A DNA stretch of 10,930 nucleotides from Bacillota bacterium. Its GTDB lineage: Bacteria > Bacillota_C > Negativicutes > CTSoil-072. The notes beneath the pieces are model-generated. The model had not been told where the DNA came from. It did no database searches and saw nothing but the letters and a program-made list of their open reading frames with translations. Shown piece after piece: positions 1 to 7,793 of the stretch; the stretch's first letter is position 1, and each line of letters starts with the position of its first letter. The stretch is taken from assembly GCA_017861495.1 (NCBI GenBank), contig JAGFXW010000057.1:1-10930 (forward strand). Direction: 5' to 3'. The translations under genes were made by a program, and so were the position numbers.

Positions 1-61
1 GGATGTAGAAAAAGCAGTGAAGGCTTTACATGAAACATTCGAATTAGGGAAAATTTCGTAA
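1..61 (+). CDS. dapG: Aspartokinase, C-terminal end only (partial)
   Basis: The open frame entering from the left edge reads DVEKAVKALHETFELGKIS and stops with TAA at 59-61. The A-V-K-A-L-H-E-x-F-E-L stretch is the typical extreme C-terminus of aspartate kinases, after the second ACT domain. Aspartokinase phosphorylates L-aspartate, the first step towards lysine, diaminopimelate, methionine and threonine. The dapA gene begins 30 bases later on the same strand. That matches the dapG-dapA pair of Bacillus and related Firmicutes, where dapG follows asd and the dipicolinate synthase genes. Only 19 codons are visible, so the family call rests on this tail plus context. The paralogue symbol (dapG rather than lysC) is inferred from the neighbour. 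Confidence 0.72.
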   Translation, partial: DVEKAVKALHETFELGKIS

Positions 62-91
62 TATGCCAAAATCAAATCGGAGGGAAAAGCA

Positions 92-970
92 ATGAAATTC
101 GGAAGAGTCCTAACTGCCATGGTGACTCCGTTTAATGATGATCTAAGTATAAATTATGAACAGGCCGGTAAATATGCTCAATATCTAGTCAATAATGGAT
201 CTGACGGTTTAGTCGTTGCCGGGAGCACCGGTGAATCGGCTACGATGAGCAAAGAAGAAAAATTACGCTTGTTCAGCACTGTTCTTGATGCCGTAGGTGA
301 TCACGCTACAGTAATTGCCGGAACCGGGTCGAACGATACCCGCGCATCGCTTGAAATGACAGTGGCAGCAGAAAAGTTAGGCGTTCATGGAGCCATGTTG
401 GTAGGGCCGTACTATAATAAACCGCCGCAAGAAGGTTTTTATCAACATTTTCGGACGATTGCGGAAGCAACAGAGCTGCCACTCATTTTGTACAACGTTC
501 CAGGCAGAACTGGGTCCAATATTCTGCCTGCAACCATCGCCAGACTGGCAGAAATAAAAAACATTGTTGCGGTAAAAGAAGCTAGCGGCAATTTGGATCA
601 AGCATCAGAAATTGTGCGTACCACTCCTGACGATTTTCTTGTTTACAGCGGTGACGACAGCTTAACGCTGCCGATTTTATCTGTTGGCGGCGCCGGAATT
701 ATCAGCGTTGCCGCGCAACTTGTCGGACAACGAATGCAGGATATGATCGCCGCTTATTTTGCTGGCAACATGGCGGAAGCGATGGCTATTCATCAAGAAT
801 TACTACCTATATTTAAGGTAATCTTTATCACGACAAACCCCATTCCCGTTAAAACCGCCGTTAACTTGATCGGTCAAAAAGCCGGTCCGTTCCGCTTGCC
901 GCTGATCCCGGCCACAGCAGCAGAAACGGATCAAGTCCGTAAAGTAATGCAGGAACAAGGTCTTCTGTAA
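92..970 (+). CDS. dapA: 4-hydroxy-tetrahydrodipicolinate synthase
   Basis: DapA condenses pyruvate with aspartate semialdehyde to give 4-hydroxy-tetrahydrodipicolinate, the committed cytoplasmic step to diaminopimelate and lysine, and to dipicolinate in spore formers. The 292-residue product has the normal family length and forms one (beta/alpha)8 barrel. Visible signature residues are GSTGES at 44-49 (substrate-binding hydroxyls S45 and T46, where E. coli has two Thr), PYYNKPP at 106-112 (Y108), YNVPGRTG at 134-141 (Y134 and the carboxylate-binding R139), and the Schiff-base lysine K162 in VAVKEASGN. Nothing catalytic appears to be missing. The ATG at 92 is preceded by GGAGGGA (79-85) at good spacing. 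The gene follows the aspartokinase closely, so the two are probably co-transcribed. The hairpin at 1062-1093 probably ends the unit. Related N-acetylneuraminate lyases share the fold, but the motifs and the aspartokinase neighbour favour DapA. Confidence 0.96.
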   Translation: MKFGRVLTAMVTPFNDDLSINYEQAGKYAQYLVNNGSDGLVVAGSTGESATMSKEEKLRLFSTVLDAVGDHATVIAGTGSNDTRASLEMTVAAEKLGVHGAMLVGPYYNKPPQEGFYQHFRTIAEATELPLILYNVPGRTGSNILPATIARLAEIKNIVAVKEASGNLDQASEIVRTTPDDFLVYSGDDSLTLPILSVGGAGIISVAAQLVGQRMQDMIAAYFAGNMAEAMAIHQELLPIFKVIFITTNPIPVKTAVNLIGQKAGPFRLPLIPATAAETDQVRKVMQEQGLL

Positions 971-1061
971 TTAAGACAAGCTTTTTCGATACACAATCAA
1001 GATTTTCAAAACTGTTGATTTTTAAATTGCAAAACATCGTACACATTCTTGTTTTACAACC

Positions 1062-1093
1062 GAGAGCCGGCGCAGGCGCGCCGGCTTCTCTTT
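1062..1093 (+). terminator. GC-rich hairpin downstream of dapA, likely intrinsic terminator
   Basis: AGCCGGCGC at 1065-1073 pairs perfectly with GCGCCGGCT at 1078-1086 around an AGGC loop. The flanking GAG and TCTC can extend the stem if one T bulges. The tail is TCTCTTTG, which is T-rich but short, so termination efficiency is uncertain. It lies 91 bases after the dapA stop and about 90 bases before ftsK. No reading frame covers it. It most likely separates the lysine-pathway unit from ftsK. Confidence 0.7.
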
Positions 1094-1170
1094 GTGATAA
1101 AAAACATTAGAACAGGGTTTTTTATAGAAATAAAAGGGGATTCATTGACTGTATCGAACTACTTTATTTT

Positions 1171-1177
1171 GAGGTGA
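1171..1177 (+). promoter_or_regulatory. Ribosome binding site that decides the ftsK start
   Basis: GAGGTGA lies 5 bases upstream of the TTG at 1183. The in-frame GTG at 1174 is part of this same sequence, so it cannot use it and has no other Shine-Dalgarno sequence upstream. This argues for a TTG start at 1183 and against the slightly longer GTG-started product. Confidence 0.7.
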
Positions 1178-1182
1178 TATAT

Positions 1183-3351
1183 TTGCCTAAACGGCTTCTT
1201 ACTAAATGGCTTCCTAAAATGAATCTTGAATTTAAATACGAATTACTTGGCATTCTATTTATCACAATTGCAATTTTTTCCCTCATCAGCCTGTTCGGCG
1301 CAAACACCGGTCCGGTTGGACTTTTTATTGCCCGCCTGCTCGAGAACGTTTTTGGCATTGGCGCTGCTATTCTGCCGATTGTTATTTTTATTATAGGTTC
1401 CCGTTACGCATGGACCCGTAATAAAATTCATTATACTCCGAAGTTTTTCGGTTATTCGTTACTGTATATTTGTTTTCTGGCGGTCTTTCACCACATCCGC
1501 ATTCCGGTAGGTGAAGAAATTTTGCCGCAAAGTTTGGTGCCTGGCGGGGGATTGCTAGGTGGTTTTGTTTTATTTGGATTGCGTAAAATGTTTGGAACTG
1601 ACGGCACTCTCGTCGTTCTCATTGCCGTATCAATATGCACTGTAATCCTCGTATTTACTTGGTCTTTAAGCCGCACGATCGTAAAAACCAAGGATAAAGC
1701 GCTTGAAACGGTCGCGAACGCGAAAGAAACTTTATCAGCTCATATTTTTACGGAAGAAGATCCCCCTAAAGATCCGGTTAGTAAACGTCGTTCTTTCTAC
1801 AATCAAGAACGGGACGTAAAAAAACATATTGTTCCCGCGTGCGAAATACCAAAGGAAGACGATACACCACTGGTAGAAAAAAGCCCCGTTGCAATGAGCT
1901 CCGAAATTGCTGCGGAAAATAATGCGGAAAAATCATATGTCGTTCCCCCATTGTCATTATTAAAACGTTCTAATCCAGTGAAAAACTCGCGCTTGCCGAA
2001 AGAAATTACTACAAATACCCATATTTTAGAGGAAATGTTAGAAAATTTTGGTGTAGGGGCGAAGATTGTTGATATATGCCAGGGACCAACGGTTACGCGT
2101 TACGAATTGGCTCCTGCTCCCGGCGTCAAAGTTTCTAAAATTGTCAATTTAGCGGATGATATTGCGTTGAAATTAGCTGCTCCCGGTGTTCGAATAGAAG
2201 CTCCTATACCCGGGAAGGCTGCAATTGGGATTGAAGTTCCCAATAAGGAAGTGAACAGCGTCCCCCTTCGGGATGTTTTGGAGAGTTCAGAGTTCGCTAA
2301 ATCTTCTTCGAAACTAACAGTGGCGCTCGGGAAAGATATTGCCGGGCAACCAATCATTGCCGATTTGGCAAAAATGCCGCACTTGTTAGTGGCCGGTGCG
2401 ACAGGATCAGGGAAAAGTGTTTGCATCAATACGTTAATTACCAGTGTATTGTTTAAAGCACAGCCGAATGAAGTAAAATTGGTCCTCATCGATCCCAAGG
2501 TCGTGGAACTTTCCAGTTATAATGGAATTCCTCATTTGCTGACCCAGGTTGTAACCGATGCAAAAAAAGCGGCCGGCGCATTGCGTTGGGCCGTTAAAGA
2601 AATGGAAAATCGTTATGCTTTATTTGCTGAAACCGGAGTTCGTGATATTGCCCGTTATAATGAACTGGTTGTGGACGAGAAGCTGCCGTTAATTGTTATT
2701 ATTATCGACGAGTTGGCGGATTTGATGATGGTTGCTCCCGTCGATGTAGAGGACGCCATATGTCGTCTCGCACAAATGGCCCGGGCGGCTGGTTTACATT
2801 TAGTGTTAGCCACTCAGCGTCCTTCCGTTGATGTAATTACAGGCACAATTAAAGCCAATGTCCCGTCCAGAATTTCGTTTGCCGTATCATCTCAGGTTGA
2901 TTCCAGAACGATCTTGGATATGGGCGGAGCAGAAAAATTGTTAGGTAAAGGGGATATGCTGTTTTATCCGGTTGGTTCGCCAAAACCGGTTCGGGTGCAG
3001 GGCGCTTTTATCAGTGATAATGAAGTTGAGGATTTACTTACGTTTATTAAACAGCAAGGGATTCTGGAATATATAGAAATAGGAGTTACAGGCGAAGAGA
3101 CAGCGGAGAAAAGGGAACAAGAAAAATTTACGGATGAATTATTAGAAGAAGCTGTGAGCATGGTTTTGGAAACAGGCCAGGCATCTGTATCCATGCTGCA
3201 GCGTAAATTCCGCATTGGTTATACAAGAGCGGCGCGCTTAATTGATGCCATGGAAGAAATGCGTATTGTAGGACCAAATATCGGCAGTAAGGCACGGGAA
3301 ATTATTATGACATCCGATCAAGTTTACGCGCGGTATTTTAACAAACTCTAA
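1183..3351 (+). CDS. ftsK: DNA translocase FtsK/SpoIIIE, membrane-anchored
   Basis: This ATP-driven double-stranded DNA pump sits at the division or sporulation septum and clears chromosomal DNA through it. From the TTG start the protein has 722 residues, close to SpoIIIE-type members and much shorter than E. coli FtsK. The N-terminus carries four or five hydrophobic segments (about 21-38, 57-74, 88-105, 120-135 and 141-162). A charged low-conservation linker follows to about 275, then the alpha/beta motor. Walker A is GATGSGKS at 405-412. Walker B is [12 protein letters not shown] at about 503-514, and ATQRPS lies at 543-548. The C-terminal winged-helix gamma domain (about 650-712, with [20 protein letters not shown]) normally reads polarity sequences on the chromosome. 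The TTG start at 1183 is chosen over an in-frame GTG at 1174 because the latter overlaps the ribosome binding site. Whether it acts as SpoIIIE in sporulation or as FtsK in vegetative division cannot be told from sequence alone. The gene is intact. Confidence 0.95.
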   Translation: MPKRLLTKWLPKMNLEFKYELLGILFITIAIFSLISLFGANTGPVGLFIARLLENVFGIGAAILPIVIFIIGSRYAWTRNKIHYTPKFFGYSLLYICFLAVFHHIRIPVGEEILPQSLVPGGGLLGGFVLFGLRKMFGTDGTLVVLIAVSICTVILVFTWSLSRTIVKTKDKALETVANAKETLSAHIFTEEDPPKDPVSKRRSFYNQERDVKKHIVPACEIPKEDDTPLVEKSPVAMSSEIAAENNAEKSYVVPPLSLLKRSNPVKNSRLPKEITTNTHILEEMLENFGVGAKIVDICQGPTVTRYELAPAPGVKVSKIVNLADDIALKLAAPGVRIEAPIPGKAAIGIEVPNKEVNSVPLRDVLESSEFAKSSSKLTVALGKDIAGQPIIADLAKMPHLLVAGATGSGKSVCINTLITSVLFKAQPNEVKLVLIDPKVVELSSYNGIPHLLTQVVTDAKKAAGALRWAVKEMENRYALFAETGVRDIARYNELVVDEKLPLIVIIIDELADLMMVAPVDVEDAICRLAQMARAAGLHLVLATQRPSVDVITGTIKANVPSRISFAVSSQVDSRTILDMGGAEKLLGKGDMLFYPVGSPKPVRVQGAFISDNEVEDLLTFIKQQGILEYIEIGVTGEETAEKREQEKFTDELLEEAVSMVLETGQASVSMLQRKFRIGYTRAARLIDAMEEMRIVGPNIGSKAREIIMTSDQVYARYFNKL

Positions 3352-3373
3352 AGCGCATTTTTGTAAGTTGTTC

Positions 3374-3400
3374 AAATTTTTTCGTATTCAAAAATTTTTT
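3374..3400 (+). terminator. AT-only hairpin after ftsK, possible weak terminator
   Basis: AAATTTTT (3374-3381) and AAAAATTT (3390-3397) are complementary around an 8-base loop and run into further T residues. The same stretch also reads as a near-direct repeat, TTCAAATTTTTT then TTCAAAAATTTTTT. It starts about 22 bases after the ftsK stop, which suits a terminator. A stem of A-T pairs only is weak and can occur by chance in AT-rich spacer DNA. Confidence 0.3.
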
Positions 3401-3427
3401 GTCACATTGGAACAATAATATGATAAA
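3399..3427 (+). promoter_or_regulatory. Candidate sigma-A promoter for mnmH
   Basis: TTGTCA at 3399-3404 resembles a -35 box. A 17-base spacer leads to GATAAA at 3422-3427, within the longer run TATGATAAAAT. This would give mnmH and the RodZ-like gene a leader of roughly 60 bases. The -10 element is imperfect and the region is AT-rich, so this remains a candidate. Confidence 0.35.
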
Positions 3428-3494
3428 ATTAAATGATGCAATAATCTTATTTTCTTGCATGCAAAATACAGAATGATATGTTGGTGAAAAATCT

Positions 3495-4559
3495 TTGAAC
3501 AACACAATTACTCTAGAAGCAGCCCTGCAACAAACGAATTCGGTGTGGGTTGATGTTCGATCCCCGGTTGAGTTTGCGGCAGGCCATATCCCAGGTGCAA
3601 TTAATGTTCCGTTATTTTCTGATAATGAACGGGCAGAAGTGGGTACAATATATAAGAACGCCGGGCAATCTGATGCAAAAAAGCACGGTCTTTCTATTGT
3701 TTCTCCTAAACTACCGGCAATGATTGACAGCATTCGCACCATTTTGCCGCCCGATGGCATGGTTATTGTATATTGTTGGCGCGGCGGAATGCGTTCACAG
3801 TCTATAGTGCGTATTTTAGATTTGATGAATATTCCCGCTTATCAATTGGTTGGCGGATATAAAGTGCATAGGCGTTACATTCTTGATGGGTTGGATCGCG
3901 TCAATCTGTCCGGTCCTTTAATTGTTGTTTCCGGATCAACAGGGGTCGGTAAAACTTTGTTATTGAACTTATTGGCTACTCAGGGATGTCCTACTATCGA
4001 TCTTGAACACTTGGCCAATCATCGGGGTTCGGTATTTGGACAAGTGGGATTGGGGACACCAACCACAACCCCGAACTTCGAAGCTAACTTATTTGCGGAA
4101 TTACAAACAGTTCATACCGCGCCTTTTCTCTTGGTTGAGTGCGAGAGTAAAAGAATTGGAAAAGTATACATTCCTGACAAATTTTTTCAAACAATGCAAA
4201 ATGGAAAGAGAATCTTAATTGAAGCGAGCATAGAAAAACGAGTAGATCGCTTAAAAATAGAATATCTTGACCTTTCAGAACAAAACCGTCAAGATATAAT
4301 GAGTAGTCTTCAAACCTTGCAGAATCGCTTGGGAAAGAAAAAAACAGCAGCTCTACAGGAAGCTCTTTTGGCGAATAAAGTGGAAGAAGTAATTACCACT
4401 TTATTAACAGATTACTACGATCCTTTGTATGGCTACAACAAATCAGATAAAAACAGATTCGACTTAATTGTAAATGCCGATGATCTTAACCAGGCCGCTG
4501 CAGAAATTATGGAGTATTTGAATAAGCTGGGAGGGAATGTGTTTGGAAACGCTCGGTGA
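3495..4559 (+). CDS. mnmH: tRNA 2-selenouridine(34) synthase
   Basis: MnmH (SelU, YbbB) replaces the sulfur of 2-thiouridine at the wobble position of Lys, Glu and Gln tRNAs with selenium. It works through a geranylated intermediate and uses selenophosphate from SelD. The 354-residue product has the two-part family structure at the usual length. The N-terminal rhodanese domain (about 5-130) includes DVRSPVEFAAGHIPGA and the catalytic cysteine C94 in VYCWRGGMRS. A P-loop domain follows, with GSTGVGKT at 147-154 and the family-typical EHLANHRGSVFG at 171-182. The start is TTG. An in-frame TGA at 3474 excludes a much longer product, no in-frame ATG lies between, and GGTGA at 3483-3487 is a modest ribosome binding site. 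The 3' end overlaps the RodZ-like gene by 17 bases, suggesting translational coupling. A plain rhodanese would lack the P-loop half, so the call is firm. Confidence 0.94.
   Translation: MNNTITLEAALQQTNSVWVDVRSPVEFAAGHIPGAINVPLFSDNERAEVGTIYKNAGQSDAKKHGLSIVSPKLPAMIDSIRTILPPDGMVIVYCWRGGMRSQSIVRILDLMNIPAYQLVGGYKVHRRYILDGLDRVNLSGPLIVVSGSTGVGKTLLLNLLATQGCPTIDLEHLANHRGSVFGQVGLGTPTTTPNFEANLFAELQTVHTAPFLLVECESKRIGKVYIPDKFFQTMQNGKRILIEASIEKRVDRLKIEYLDLSEQNRQDIMSSLQTLQNRLGKKKTAALQEALLANKVEEVITTLLTDYYDPLYGYNKSDKNRFDLIVNADDLNQAAAEIMEYLNKLGGNVFGNAR
4529..4535 (+). promoter_or_regulatory. Ribosome binding site that decides the RodZ-like start
   Basis: GGGAGGG lies inside the mnmH coding sequence. It is 7 bases before the TTG at 4543, but only 1 base before the in-frame ATG at 4537, which is too close for normal initiation. 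The TTG start also gives an N-terminus (METLGELLRKERE) typical of RodZ-like proteins. Confidence 0.65.
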
Positions 4560-5271
4560 ACTTCTTCGCAAGGAAAGGGAAAGTAGGGGATTGTCACTAA
4601 AGGATATTGAAAATGCCGTTAATATAAGAGTTTTATACCTTAATGCAATTGAAAACGGAGAATATCATATTATCCCCGGCGAAGTATATTTAAAGGGCTT
4701 CATTCGTAATTATGCAAACTATCTTGGTTTAAACGGTGCTGAAATCGTAGATTTGTATCGAAAAAATCAAACTCCGCCACCACAACAAATAATCAGCGAA
4801 ACAATAATTCCAGCCCAACAAACGTCACCAAATACAAGCAGATTTTTAAAAAACCGGAAAATTTTAGCTGGCTTTGCAGTTGGCTGTATTCTATTGGGCA
4901 CCGGTTGGTATGTATTATCTTCGGGACCATCGACACCGGCGGGTTCTTCTCTGGTGTCCTCCCGGCAATCGGTAACAGCCCCTGCGCCAATTGCCAAAAT
5001 AGACCAGCCTGCTGTTCAGACAATTGTAATTACTGCAAAATTTAGCGATCAATGCTGGACGTTAATTACTGCGGATGGAAAAGAAGTCTATGAAGGAATT
5101 CCACAAAATGGAACATCGATGACTTGGACAGCAAAGCAAACATTAATAATTAAGGTAGGAAATGCCGAAGCGGTTGACTTAATATTTAACGGGCAAAATG
5201 TCAATAAAATCGGCGGCAAAGGGGAAGTTGTTGAAAAAACATTTTCATTAAACACCACAAAGAAGCCGTAA
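4543..5271 (+). CDS. rodZ: RodZ-like membrane protein: HTH domain, one TM helix, DUF4115-like C-terminus
   Basis: RodZ-type proteins anchor or organise the MreB cell-shape machinery at the inner membrane. The 242-residue product (from TTG) has three parts. A cytoplasmic HTH domain of the HTH_25/Xre type spans about 2-70 (LGELLRKERESRGLSLKDIE, then YLKGFIRNYANYLGL). One membrane helix lies at about 107-125 (ILAGFAVGCILLGTGWYVL). A Ser/Pro-rich extracytoplasmic linker follows to about 158, and a beta-rich domain of DUF4115 type runs from 159 to 236, including the conserved-looking CWTLITADGKEVYEG. The TTG at 4543 is preferred to ATG at 4537 on ribosome-binding-site spacing. The gene overlaps the end of mnmH, and its position downstream of ftsK matches ymfM/rodZ of other Firmicutes. 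The stop codon lies in the loop of a terminator hairpin. Assignment to the RodZ family is strong. A role in shape for this organism is inferred from the family. Confidence 0.85.
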   Translation: METLGELLRKERESRGLSLKDIENAVNIRVLYLNAIENGEYHIIPGEVYLKGFIRNYANYLGLNGAEIVDLYRKNQTPPPQQIISETIIPAQQTSPNTSRFLKNRKILAGFAVGCILLGTGWYVLSSGPSTPAGSSLVSSRQSVTAPAPIAKIDQPAVQTIVITAKFSDQCWTLITADGKEVYEGIPQNGTSMTWTAKQTLIIKVGNAEAVDLIFNGQNVNKIGGKGEVVEKTFSLNTTKKP

Positions 5272-5286
5272 AGGCTTCTTTAGTTT
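5259..5286 (+). terminator. Hairpin overlapping the RodZ-like stop codon
   Basis: AAAGAAGCC (5259-5267) pairs perfectly with GGCTTCTTT (5273-5281) around the 5-base loop GTAAA. A short T-rich tail (TTTAGTTT) follows. The TAA stop at 5269-5271 lies in the loop, so the upstream arm encodes the last residues of the protein. The 9-bp stem and tail look like a moderately strong intrinsic terminator separating the mnmH unit from ygiQ. Confidence 0.65.
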
Positions 5287-5313
5287 AATAAATATAAAAT
5301 AGGAGAAAAAGTA

Positions 5314-7200
5314 ATGCAAAATAAATTTCTTCCAGTTTGTCAGGAAGATTTGAAGGAACGCGGTTGGGATACCCTGGATTTTTTATTCATCAGCGGTGAC
5401 GCTTATGTGGATCATCCGAGTTTTGGCCCGGCCATTCTTTGCCGTTTACTCGAAAAACATGGTTACCGGGTTGGTATTATTGCTCAACCTGATTGGCGCA
5501 GCACAAATGATTTTGCAAAAATGGGCAGGCCGCGTCTTGGAGTCCTCGTTTCGGCCGGCAATCTTGATTCAATGTTAAATAAGTTTACGGCTGCCAAGAA
5601 ATCCCGCAGTACGGATAGCTATTCGCCTGGGGGGCAGGCGGGACTTCGGCCGGAAAGAGCTACCCTTGTTTATTGCAGCCGCATTCGGGAATTGTGGAAG
5701 AAGACGCCGTTGATCATCGGCGGTATCGAAGCTAGCTTGCGTCGCTTTGCCCATTATGACTACTGGTCAAATAGTGTTCGCCGCTCGCTTCTTATTGACA
5801 GCATGGCTGATCTTTTAGTCTACGGGATGGGTGAAAAACAAATCCTCGAAATTGCTGCTAAATTGTCAACCGGCACAAAAGTTTCGGACATTCGCGACGT
5901 GCGTGGAACCTGTTGGTTAACAAACAACCCCCATGACATTACCGGCCAATATATCGAAGTTCCCGGCTATCAAGAAGTCAGTTCAGATAAAGGAGCCTTT
6001 GCCGCAGCGGTTAAATCGCAATATCTGGAACAAGATCCTGTGCGGGGCAAACAACTTGTTCAAAAACATAGTGCCAATTACCTGGTGCAAAATCCGCCGG
6101 CTGAACCATTAACGACAGAGGAAATGGATGAAATCTATGAACTTCCTTATCAACGTACATGGCATCCGGCCTATGACGCCGTTGGCGGAGTTCCGGCTAT
6201 TCAAGAAGTAAAATTCAGTTTGGTCAGCCAACGCGGCTGCTTCGGCGGCTGCTCTTTTTGCGCAATTGTCTCACATCAAGGACGTATAATTCAAAATCGA
6301 AGCCAGCAATCTTTATTGAAAGAAGCTGCGCTGATTTCGAATTTACCGGATTTCAAAGGCTATATCCATGATGTGGGCGGCCCTACAGCAAATTTCCGCC
6401 ATGCAGCTTGCAGCCGACAAAAAACACAGGGAGCTTGTAAAAACCGGCAGTGCCTGTTTCCGTCACCTTGTAAAAATTTAAATACCGACCATACTGATTA
6501 CCTCAGTTTATTGCGCAAGTTACGCGCATTGCCGGGTATAAAAAAAGTTTTTATCCGTTCCGGCCTGCGGTATGATTATCTAATGGCTGGTAAGAACCAA
6601 GATTTTTTGACGGAACTATGCCAATATCACGTGAGCGGCCAACTGAAAGTTGCACCGGAGCATGTTTCTAATACCGTTATGGATTTAATGGGCAAATCGG
6701 GGAAAGAGGTTTACTTGCGCTTTGCCAAAGCGTTTCAACTCACTAATCAAAAAATAGGTAAAGAACAGTATCTTGTACCCTATTTTATGTCCAGTCATCC
6801 CGGGGCTGGCTTAAAAGAAGCAATTGAACTTGCGGAATTTATTCGTGATTTAAACTACTATCCACAGCAAGTACAGGATTTTATTCCCACACCGGGCAGT
6901 CTCTCGACATGCATGTATTATACCGGCATCAATCCTTTGACCGGCAAAAAAATATATGTTGCCCGTGATTTACACTCCAAACAGTTGCAACGCGCTTTAC
7001 TGCAATATCGCAATCCAGCTAATTACCAACTCGTTACTGAAGCGTTAAAAGCAGCCGGTCGTATGGATTTGATCGGTTACGGCCCTAAATGTCTTATTCG
7101 GCCCCTGAAAACGGATCGCACTGATTATAAAAACAATAATAAAAATGAAAAAAATAAACCGCGCCGGCTTACGCCGACACGGAATAAAAAGTCGCGCTAA
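5314..7200 (+). CDS. ygiQ: YgiQ-family radical SAM protein
   Basis: This is a member of the YgiQ group of radical SAM enzymes, whose reaction is not established. The 628-residue product begins with a Rossmann-like N-terminal region (about 20-180: [20 protein letters not shown], then [20 protein letters not shown]). The radical SAM core follows, with the 4Fe-4S triad C309, C313 and C316 in [11 protein letters not shown] second group of cysteines (C366, C375, C380, C386), just after [15 protein letters not shown], is also found in E. coli YgiQ and may bind another metal centre. Later family motifs are [39 protein letters not shown] and [10 protein letters not shown]. The tail after about 600 is Lys/Asn/Arg-rich and low in complexity. 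The ATG at 5314 follows AGGAG (5301-5305). The gene converges on a minus-strand gene 10 bases away, whose terminator lies inside this tail. Confidence 0.93.
   Translation: MQNKFLPVCQEDLKERGWDTLDFLFISGDAYVDHPSFGPAILCRLLEKHGYRVGIIAQPDWRSTNDFAKMGRPRLGVLVSAGNLDSMLNKFTAAKKSRSTDSYSPGGQAGLRPERATLVYCSRIRELWKKTPLIIGGIEASLRRFAHYDYWSNSVRRSLLIDSMADLLVYGMGEKQILEIAAKLSTGTKVSDIRDVRGTCWLTNNPHDITGQYIEVPGYQEVSSDKGAFAAAVKSQYLEQDPVRGKQLVQKHSANYLVQNPPAEPLTTEEMDEIYELPYQRTWHPAYDAVGGVPAIQEVKFSLVSQRGCFGGCSFCAIVSHQGRIIQNRSQQSLLKEAALISNLPDFKGYIHDVGGPTANFRHAACSRQKTQGACKNRQCLFPSPCKNLNTDHTDYLSLLRKLRALPGIKKVFIRSGLRYDYLMAGKNQDFLTELCQYHVSGQLKVAPEHVSNTVMDLMGKSGKEVYLRFAKAFQLTNQKIGKEQYLVPYFMSSHPGAGLKEAIELAEFIRDLNYYPQQVQDFIPTPGSLSTCMYYTGINPLTGKKIYVARDLHSKQLQRALLQYRNPANYQLVTEALKAAGRMDLIGYGPKCLIRPLKTDRTDYKNNNKNEKNKPRRLTPTRNKKSR
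7141..7181 (-). terminator. Minus-strand intrinsic terminator inside the ygiQ 3' end
   Basis: Read on the minus strand, CGTGTCGGC and GCCGGCGCG form a 9-bp stem (7160-7181) around a GTAA loop, with two G-U pairs. GTTTATTTTTTTCATTTTT follows directly. In plus-strand RNA the two G-U positions become A-C mismatches and no T tract follows, so the element works in one direction only. It lies 30 bases past the stop of the minus-strand membrane protein gene and corresponds to residues about 610-623 of YgiQ. Confidence 0.75.
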
Positions 7201-7210
7201 GTTTTCTGCT

Positions 7211-7651
7211 CTATTTTATCTTTGCCTCCAAACCAAAAATTTGACGGCATTTAGAGGACAAAAGATATTTAGCAATTGACCCATGAATAATCAGGATGAC
7301 GACCCCCATAACTAGTAAAGCGCTTTCACTGTTATCCGTCAAATATATGACGATCAAAAAAGCGGCTAATATAACCAAAAAGACAGATAAAATTAATTCG
7401 AGCTTACGCGCCCATTTTTTCAACCGAAATATTCCATAAGCTGGGACTGCGTACAGCAGCATACGAAACCCTGATTGCATCATTTCAACACTGTTTCCTT
7501 TTGTTGCTGCATCATAAATGCCAAATAAACTAAGAACAGCAATAAAAGATAAAAACAACCCAATAATGATGAGTCCCAAAGTTAGGTTAGGGTGAAAAAA
7601 AGCCAACCATGACGGTCTGTATGAAACTGCCTGTTTGGGTATGTTCTTCAT
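7211..7651 (-). CDS. Small multi-pass membrane protein of unknown function
   Basis: I do not recognise this family. The 146-residue product has a short N-terminal tail and four predicted hydrophobic helices: about 24-45 (LGLIIIGLFLSFIAVLSLFG), 62-77, 85-104 (ELILSVFLVILAAFLIVIYL) and 109-127. Positive residues between helices 2 and 3 (RLKKWARK) and at the C-terminus suggest both ends are cytoplasmic. No enzyme motif is visible. The coding call is well supported: the ATG at 7651 has an AAGGAG (7659-7664) ribosome binding site 7 bases away, a plausible promoter lies upstream, and a strong terminator lies downstream. It is a single-gene unit, convergent with ygiQ and divergent from the solute-binding protein gene. 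A link to the transport of that binding protein is possible but unsupported, because it looks nothing like an ABC permease. Confidence 0.85.
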   Translation of the reverse strand: MKNIPKQAVSYRPSWLAFFHPNLTLGLIIIGLFLSFIAVLSLFGIYDAATKGNSVEMMQSGFRMLLYAVPAYGIFRLKKWARKLELILSVFLVILAAFLIVIYLTDNSESALLVMGVVILIIHGSIAKYLLSSKCRQIFGLEAKIK

Positions 7652-7677
7652 GACAACACTCCTTCCATATATTGTTC

Positions 7678-7706
7678 ATTTTATCACACTAACCTTCATT
7701 TTTGAA
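7678..7706 (-). promoter_or_regulatory. Candidate sigma-A promoter for the small membrane protein gene
   Basis: On the minus strand TTCAAA (7701-7706) is followed by a 17-base spacer and TAAAAT (7678-7683), preceded by TGTGA, which could act as an extended -10. The start codon would lie about 20 bases downstream of the transcription start, with AAGGAG between. Position and spacing are good; the -35 match is partial. Confidence 0.5.
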
Positions 7707-7783
7707 CTAAAGTTACAGTCTTTTTAGCGGTAGGATTTTTTTATATATGTCGCGAATGTAATTTTTAACATGCAACTTTTAAC

Positions 7784-7789
7784 GGAGGA
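7784..7789 (+). promoter_or_regulatory. Ribosome binding site that decides the solute-binding protein start
   Basis: GGAGGA stands just before ATG at 7794. The upstream in-frame ATG at 7770 has no such site and would place eight polar and acidic residues (MQLLTEDT) before the signal peptide. The later start begins MRRYAPLF, a normal positively charged signal-peptide N-region. Confidence 0.75.
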
Positions 7790-7793
7790 TACT

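Noticed and set aside
995..1020. AATCAA/TTGATT inverted repeat followed by T residues just after dapA
   Set aside because: The stem is only 6 bp, AT-rich, with a 14-base loop. The GC-rich hairpin at 1062-1093 is a far better terminator.
1145..1170. TTGACT and TATTTT as a promoter for ftsK
   Set aside because: The spacer is only 14 bases, and the start point would fall on the ribosome binding site. I could not find a convincing ftsK promoter.
2100..2498. Minus-strand 132-codon open frame antisense to the ftsK motor domain
   Set aside because: It covers the highly conserved Walker A region of ftsK in antisense, and its content is explained by ftsK codon use.
3478..3498. Micro-ORF ATG TTG GTG AAA AAT CTT TGA whose stop overlaps the mnmH TTG start
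   Set aside because: It has six codons, no ribosome binding site and no coding signature; it is probably chance.
4003..4218. Plus-strand 71-codon open frame inside mnmH
   Set aside because: It lies wholly within mnmH in another frame, with no ribosome binding site or recognisable motif.
7713..7747. TTACAG and TATATA as a plus-strand promoter for the solute-binding protein
   Set aside because: The spacing is 23 bases, too long for a sigma-A promoter. The true promoter is not identified.
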